The notes under the pieces: generated by a model
What the model saw: only the letters and a program-made list of their open reading frames with translations
The model's database searches: none
Told to the model about the DNA's origin: nothing
Part shown: positions 14,846 through 19,223 of the stretch, piece after piece
Layout of the letters: the number at the start of each line of letters is the position of its first letter
Numbering within the stretch: the first letter of the stretch is position 1
NCBI GenBank assembly: GCA_947303825.1
Contig: CAMYZK010000011.1
Coordinates: 1 to 19,223, forward strand
Source: an uncultured Prevotella sp.
GTDB taxonomy: Bacteria; Bacteroidota; Bacteroidia; Bacteroidales; Bacteroidaceae
Direction: 5' to 3'
DNA length: 19,223 nucleotides
Position numbers and translations under genes: made by a program

Positions 14846-15400
14846 CTGAGAACTGTTTATGATTTCACTGTCAAAGACAGAAAAGGAAAGGACGTGTCGT
14901 TGAAAGAATATGCCAACGAGGTCCTGCTTATTGTAAATACTGCTACTAAGTGTGGATTTACACCACAATATGAGGAGCTTGAGAAACTCTACGAGAAATA
15001 TCATTCCGATGGTTTCGTAGTACTCGACTTTCCCTGCAACCAGTTCGGACAGCAGGCTCCAGGCACCGATGAGTCTATCCATGAATTCTGCAAGGTAAAC
15101 TTCGGTACTGAGTTTCCACGTTTTAAGAAGGTAAAGGTGGTAGGCCCCGATGCCGACCCTCTTTTCAAATACCTGCAAGAGCAGAAAGGATTTGCCGGGT
15201 GGGACATGAATCATCCCATAGCCCATATACTTGACGACATGCTTTCCAAGGAAGATCCACAGTATAAGGAGAAACCTGACATAAAGTGGAACTTTACAAA
15301 ATTCCTCGTTGACAAGCGCGGCATCGTTGTGGCACGCTTTGAGCCAACTGAAAGCATTGAAAACATTTCTGCTCAGATAGAAAAACTCCTGCATGTATAA
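14846..15400 (+). CDS. Glutathione-peroxidase-family thiol peroxidase, apparent CTG start
   Basis: A 184-residue frame, counting from CTG at 14846. Residues show the whole family pattern: RTVYDFTVKDRKGKDVSL, NTATKCGFTPQY with peroxidatic Cys36 (not selenocysteine), VLDFPCNQFGQQAPG with active-site Gln66, FCKVNFGTEF with Cys82 at the resolving position of thioredoxin-dependent members, and KWNFTKFLVD with the catalytic Trp and Asn. The first ATG or GTG-class codon in frame is GTG at 14894. Starting there would drop the conserved first two strands, although those 16 codons are perfectly family-like. The frame is open back to a TAA at 14819, and CTG sits exactly where homologues have ATG. It would reduce hydroperoxides with electrons from thioredoxin. 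trxB begins 5 bases after its stop. Function is strong; the start is unusual. Confidence 0.85.
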   Translation: MRTVYDFTVKDRKGKDVSLKEYANEVLLIVNTATKCGFTPQYEELEKLYEKYHSDGFVVLDFPCNQFGQQAPGTDESIHEFCKVNFGTEFPRFKKVKVVGPDADPLFKYLQEQKGFAGWDMNHPIAHILDDMLSKEDPQYKEKPDIKWNFTKFLVDKRGIVVARFEPTESIENISAQIEKLLHV

Positions 15401-15405
15401 TTGTT

Positions 15406-16338
15406 ATGGCAAAGACCAAATGCTTGATTATTGGCAGCGGACCAGCCGGGTATACCGCTGCCATTTATGCTAGTCGTGCTAACCTGCAGCCTATAGAGTA
15501 CTGTGGACTACAACCTGGCGGTCAGCTTACGCAAACCACAGAAGTAGAGAACTTTCCCGGCTACCCTGAGGGAGTGGACGGAAACCAGATGATGCTTGAC
15601 TTGCGTACTCAGGCAGAGCGCTTTGGTACCGACATACGCGATGGGGAGATAGTAGAGGCAGACTTCTCACAGCGCCCGTATCATCTTAAAGACGATGCTG
15701 GCAACGAGATAGAGGCTGAGACCGTTATCATTGCTACTGGGGCTTCTGCCAAATATCTTGGACTGCCCGACGAACAGAAGTACAACGGACAGGGTGTGTC
15801 GGCGTGTGCCACTTGCGACGGATTCTTCTATCGCAAGAAGACTGTTGCCGTAGTAGGTGGAGGTGACACTGCTTGCGAAGATGCCCTATACTTGAGCGGG
15901 TTGTGCAAGAAAGTATACCTTATAGTAAGAAAGCCTTTCTTGCGTGCATCAAAAGTTATGCAGCAACGCGTCATGGAGCGCGAAAACATTGAAATACTGT
16001 TTGAGCATAACACCGTAGGCCTTTTCGGTGATAACGGTGTGGAAGGTGCACATCTGGTTAAGCGTCGTGGAGAGCCTGACGAATCAATGGTAGATATTGC
16101 CATCGATGGATTCTTCCTAGCTATAGGTCATAAGCCAAACACTGCCATTTTCAGTAAATGGCTTGAAACCGACGAGACGGGGTATCTTAAGAAAATTGAC
16201 GGTACCCCCCGGACCAAGCTTCCTGGTGTCTTCGTTGCTGGCGATTGTGCCGACCCTGTATATCGTCAGGCCATTACAGCAGCGGGCACTGGTTGTCAGG
16301 CTGCTATTGAGGCCGAGCGTTTCTTGCTGAATCAATAA
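15406..16338 (+). CDS. trxB: Thioredoxin reductase TrxB
   Basis: A 310-residue flavoprotein of the low-molecular-weight thioredoxin reductase type. FAD binding is at IIGSGPAGYTAAIYASRANL. The redox dithiol is ACATCDGFFYR (Cys134, Cys137). NADPH binding is at VVGGGDTACEDALYL, and the second FAD motif is VFVAGDCADPVYRQA. It reduces thioredoxin with NADPH in the cytoplasm. The gene lies 5 bases after a peroxidase gene, so the pair probably makes a thioredoxin-dependent peroxide detoxification unit, important in anaerobes exposed to air. Length and motifs are fully normal. Confidence 0.95.
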   Translation: MAKTKCLIIGSGPAGYTAAIYASRANLQPIEYCGLQPGGQLTQTTEVENFPGYPEGVDGNQMMLDLRTQAERFGTDIRDGEIVEADFSQRPYHLKDDAGNEIEAETVIIATGASAKYLGLPDEQKYNGQGVSACATCDGFFYRKKTVAVVGGGDTACEDALYLSGLCKKVYLIVRKPFLRASKVMQQRVMERENIEILFEHNTVGLFGDNGVEGAHLVKRRGEPDESMVDIAIDGFFLAIGHKPNTAIFSKWLETDETGYLKKIDGTPRTKLPGVFVAGDCADPVYRQAITAAGTGCQAAIEAERFLLNQ

Positions 16339-16343
16339 AAGAG

Positions 16344-16358
16344 AGTATATAATATACT
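16344..16358. promoter_or_regulatory. 15-base perfect palindrome, possible operator
   Basis: AGTATATAATATACT reads the same on both strands around a single central A. It sits in the 42-base gap between trxB and the reductase gene at 16381, about 22 bases before that start. It could be an operator for a dimeric regulator, or may simply follow from a high A+T content. No regulator gene lies next to it and no promoter elements are visible, so this is tentative. Confidence 0.25.
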
Positions 16359-16380
16359 TAATATTTTTTACATTAACGAT

Positions 16381-17967
16381 ATGAAACTCAAAGACATACT
16401 AGTCGAAGGCTATAATGCTGCAGAATGGGAGGAAAAAGGTTATGAACTGCCTAAGTTTGACATTCAGGCCGTACGCGAGAAGACCTATAGCAATCCCACT
16501 TGGGTGCATTTTGGCGGTGGCAATATCTTCAGGGCTTTTCCTGCAGCTATACTTAACGATGCTCTCAACACCGGACGCTATGACCGTGGCGTTATTGTGG
16601 CGGAGACATTTGACTTTGAAGTAATAGAGAAGGCATACACCCCTTACGACAACCTGTCGCTGCTCGTCAGCCTGCAGTCGTCGGGAACCATAGAAAAGAA
16701 AGTCATTGCCAGTATTACAGAGGCACTGAAGGCCGACCCGCAGTTTGCCGACTGGCAACGCTTGAAGGAGATTTTCCGTGCTCCGTCGCTCCAGATGATT
16801 TCCTTCACCATTACCGAGAAAGGCTACAGCTACAATGAGGCAGACTTATCGCGCGGTCTTAGTTCGATGTTTGCAATGGGTAAGGTGTGCGCACTGCTGC
16901 TGGAGAGATACAAGGCTGGTCAACTGCCACTCACCGTACAGTCTATGGACAACTGCTCACATAATGGCGACAAAGTAAAGGCTGGAGTCTTTGCCTACGC
17001 TGAGCGTTGGGCCGCCGACGGACTGGTGCCTGCTGCCTTTGTCGATTATCTTAAAGATGAGACAAAGATAACCTTCCCCTGGTCTATGATTGACAAGATT
17101 ACTCCTCGTCCACACGAGAAGGTGAAGGAGCTGCTGGCCATGGATGGTTTTGAAGACAATAATTATATTGAGACAGAGAAACACACCTTTACAGCTCCCT
17201 TTGTCAATGCAGAAGAGGTGCAGTATCTCGTTATTGAAGACAATTATACCAACGGACGCCCTCCACTTGACCTGGGTGGTGCAGTCTATACATCACGTGA
17301 CACCGTAGACAAGGTAGAGACAATGAAGGTTACTACTTGTCTCAATCCACTGCACACTGCTATGAGCATCTACGGATGCTTGCTGGGTTATACCCTTATC
17401 TCTGCAGAGATGGCCGATGAAGACCTGCGTCCTTTCATACAGAAGATAGGCTACATGGAGGCCATGCCCGTTGTCGTAGATCCCGGTGTGCTCAATCCAT
17501 ACGAGTTTATTGGGGCTGTCATAAACCGCCGACTGCCCAATCCCTTCATGCCCGATGCTCCACAGCGCATAGCTATGGACACCAGCCAGAAACTGCCCAT
17601 ACGCTTCGGCGAGACTATAAAGAAATATCTGGCTCGTGGCCTCGACAAGTCAAACCTGGTGCTCATCCCGCTTACTTTGGCTGGCTATGCCCGTTATCTC
17701 AAGGGAATTAAGGATGACGGAACACCGTTTGAGCCATCTCCTGACCCAATGCTGGAAGAGTTGCAGGCTATAGTGGCTCCTCTTGAGCTGGGTAAGGCCA
17801 ATCAGGACTACTCTTGCCTGCGTCAGCTTTATTCGCGTAAGGATGTCTTCGGCCTCGACCTCTATGAAGCAGGCCTTGGCGAGCAGATAGAGGGCATGGT
17901 GCGTGAACTCTTTGCAGGAGAGGGGGCTGTGCGTGCCACGCTTCACAAGTATGTTGTTTTACGATAA
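16381..17967 (+). CDS. Mannitol-dehydrogenase-family reductase, probable fructuronate/tagaturonate-type oxidoreductase
   Basis: A 528-residue polyol-specific long-chain dehydrogenase. The N-terminal domain has HFGGGNIFRAFPAAIL (about 42-57), the NAD-binding start of the family. The catalytic segment is MKVTTCLNPLHTAM with Lys316, Asn322 and His325. In the mannitol dehydrogenases I know, the Lys-Asn spacing is one residue shorter. SMDNCSHNGDKVK and ITPRPHEKVKE are further conserved stretches of the UxuB/UxaB/MtlD group. It would reduce a keto-sugar acid such as fructuronate or tagaturonate, or oxidise the matching alditol or aldonate. It is longer than E. coli UxuB (about 486). The galacturonokinase cassette suggests that uronates are in this cell's diet, but the gene is 3 kb away. 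It is 3 bases before mfd. Family sure; substrate open. Confidence 0.8.
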   Translation: MKLKDILVEGYNAAEWEEKGYELPKFDIQAVREKTYSNPTWVHFGGGNIFRAFPAAILNDALNTGRYDRGVIVAETFDFEVIEKAYTPYDNLSLLVSLQSSGTIEKKVIASITEALKADPQFADWQRLKEIFRAPSLQMISFTITEKGYSYNEADLSRGLSSMFAMGKVCALLLERYKAGQLPLTVQSMDNCSHNGDKVKAGVFAYAERWAADGLVPAAFVDYLKDETKITFPWSMIDKITPRPHEKVKELLAMDGFEDNNYIETEKHTFTAPFVNAEEVQYLVIEDNYTNGRPPLDLGGAVYTSRDTVDKVETMKVTTCLNPLHTAMSIYGCLLGYTLISAEMADEDLRPFIQKIGYMEAMPVVVDPGVLNPYEFIGAVINRRLPNPFMPDAPQRIAMDTSQKLPIRFGETIKKYLARGLDKSNLVLIPLTLAGYARYLKGIKDDGTPFEPSPDPMLEELQAIVAPLELGKANQDYSCLRQLYSRKDVFGLDLYEAGLGEQIEGMVRELFAGEGAVRATLHKYVVLR

Positions 17968-17970
17968 CGA

Positions 17971-19223
17971 ATGGAGATAAGCGAGCTACATACCATCTAC
18001 GGCAAATCGCCGCAAGTAAAGGCTCTAAGAAGAAAAATAAGTGACGACAGCAAGAAGCAGATTTTCCTTAAAGGATTGTCTGCCTCTGCTGTTTCTGTGG
18101 TTTTTACCGCTCTCGATACTCCACGTGTGATGCTTTTTGTACTTCAGGACGTGGACGCGGCAGGCTACTTATATCATGACTTTATTCAGCAGCAGGGTGA
18201 TAGCCAGGTGCTCTTCTTTCCTTCAAGCTATAAGAGGGCCATCAAGTACGGACAGAAAGACCCTGCCAACGAGATACTTCGCACAGAAGTACTGACAAGA
18301 CTGAAGGCCCTCCACCCATCTTCATCTACACCTCATCTCTACATTGTTACCTATCCCCAGGCACTGGCCGAGATGGTGGTGACACGCAAACAGCTTGACA
18401 CACAGATGCTCTCACTGCAGCAGGGGCAGACCATAGAGACCGGCAAGGTTCTTAGTGAGTTGCGCTCTCTGGGATTCAATGAGGTTGACTACGTCTACGA
18501 GCCAGGACAGTTTGCCCTGCGTGGCAGCATTCTCGACGTCTTCAGCTTCAGCCATGAGCTTCCCTTCCGCATTGATTTCTTCGGTGATGAGATAGATAGC
18601 ATACGCTCGTTTCAGGTGGAAGACCAGCTGTCAAAAGAGCGGTGCCAGCGTGCCGACATAGTGCCAGAATTATCGGTGGAATCACAAAAGGAGTCTCTGC
18701 TCAACTTCCTTCCCCGAGACGCCATTCTGGTGTTCAAAGACTATGACTTTACACGTCAGGCCATAGAGCTCACCTACAAGGAGGGTATCTCCCAGCAGGC
18801 CATTACCGAGCGCATGGAGGGAGCTACCGAACTTGAGGCTTGGCAGATAGAACAGGAGCTGAGACGAGACAGCCTGCTGGTTACCGCTGCGCAGTTTGAG
18901 GCCGATGCAGAGCCTCTACGCCGTGTGTGCCTGAACGAGGGAAAGGCAACGGACACTATTGAGTTCTCCATATCACCCCAACCGCTTTTCCACAAGAACT
19001 TCGAACTGCTAACCAAGTCGTTATGCGATTTCTGTTTACAGGGTTACAAGCTCTATGTGCTGGCCGACAGTCAGAAGCAAAACGAGCGCCTTAGGGAAAT
19101 ATTGGAAAACATCGACTCTTCGCTCTCGTTTACTCCTGTCAACCGTACCCTGCACGAAGGATTTGTAGACCATGACCTGCGTCTTTGCCTGTTTACCGAC
19201 CATCAGATTTTCGACCGCTTCCA
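17971..19223 (+). CDS. mfd: Transcription-repair coupling factor Mfd, N-terminal part (runs off the window)
   Basis: The frame is open from ATG 17971 to the last base, 417 codons and no stop, so only roughly the first third of the usual 1,100-1,200-residue protein is present. The visible part is the UvrB-like N-terminal module that binds UvrA. It starts MEISELHTIYGKSP, has LKGLSASAVSVVFTAL (an early degenerate Walker-like strand) and DYVYEPGQFALRGSILDVF (about 174-192), with the FRIDFFGDEIDSIRSF stretch following. It ends near CLFTDHQIFDRF, just before the RNA-polymerase-interacting domain. Mfd removes stalled RNA polymerase at lesions and recruits nucleotide-excision repair. The translocase domain is beyond the right edge. 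The start lies 3 bases after the previous stop. Confidence 0.92.
   Translation, partial: MEISELHTIYGKSPQVKALRRKISDDSKKQIFLKGLSASAVSVVFTALDTPRVMLFVLQDVDAAGYLYHDFIQQQGDSQVLFFPSSYKRAIKYGQKDPANEILRTEVLTRLKALHPSSSTPHLYIVTYPQALAEMVVTRKQLDTQMLSLQQGQTIETGKVLSELRSLGFNEVDYVYEPGQFALRGSILDVFSFSHELPFRIDFFGDEIDSIRSFQVEDQLSKERCQRADIVPELSVESQKESLLNFLPRDAILVFKDYDFTRQAIELTYKEGISQQAITERMEGATELEAWQIEQELRRDSLLVTAAQFEADAEPLRRVCLNEGKATDTIEFSISPQPLFHKNFELLTKSLCDFCLQGYKLYVLADSQKQNERLREILENIDSSLSFTPVNRTLHEGFVDHDLRLCLFTDHQIFDRF

Noticed and set aside
14603..15394. Long open frame on the minus strand (also 11659-12315 and 4882-5439 minus)
   Set aside because: These lie antisense to clearly recognisable genes and their translations look like no family; they follow from the codon pattern of the + strand genes.
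14894..15400. GTG at 14894 as the start of the peroxidase
   Set aside because: It would delete 16 in-frame codons that match the family N-terminus; the CTG at 14846 gives normal length. Kept only as the fallback.

Overview
The window reads as chromosomal DNA of a member of the Bacteroidota, most likely a Prevotella-type gut or rumen bacterium. The signs are: three promoter-like sites of the Bacteroidota form (TTTG about 16-20 bases before TAnnTTTG), weak or absent Shine-Dalgarno sequences, a FucP-type fucose permease, an acyl-ACP thioesterase, an EttA, a DUF4369/thioredoxin fusion protein, a type B L31 and a lipoprotein with an acidic stretch after the lipid cysteine. The genus is inferred from gene content and style. 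No rRNA or tRNA is present to confirm it. Every gene is on the + strand and packing is tight; no gap exceeds 150 bases. There are no insertion sequences, CRISPR arrays or phage genes.

Layout. (1) 1-4734: a deoxy-sugar catabolic cluster, probably for L-fucose. It holds the C-terminus of an aldo/keto reductase, an amidohydrolase of the lactonase type, FucP, a zinc alcohol dehydrogenase, a fucose/rhamnose mutarotase and a HAD phosphatase. The set fits an oxidative, non-phosphorylating route (sugar to lactone to acid). The dehydratase it would need is not in view. (2) 4789-7447: panB, an acyl-ACP thioesterase and an exported thioredoxin-like protein. (3) 7464-10061: a promoter, then ettA and ispE. 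(4) 10078-13474: a promoter, then a small exported Lys/Ala-rich coiled-coil protein, a GHMP kinase that resembles plant galacturonokinase rather than galactokinase, a sugar-1-phosphate nucleotidyltransferase, and a UDP-glucuronate 4-epimerase. Together the last three would salvage free galacturonate into UDP-GalA and UDP-GlcA. This is the most interesting system in the window. (5) 13540-14799: a near-consensus promoter, rpmE2 (L31 type B) and a lipoprotein DNA/RNA nuclease. (6) 14846-16338: a glutathione-peroxidase-family protein and trxB, a thiol peroxide-defence pair. The peroxidase frame only makes a full-length protein if translation starts at a CTG codon. (7) 16381-19223: a UxuB/mannitol-dehydrogenase-family reductase and the N-terminal third of mfd, which runs off the right edge.

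The points most worth following are the galacturonokinase cassette, the apparent CTG start of the peroxidase, the 8-base tandem repeat in front of panB, and the unexplained small exported protein that heads the uronate operon.
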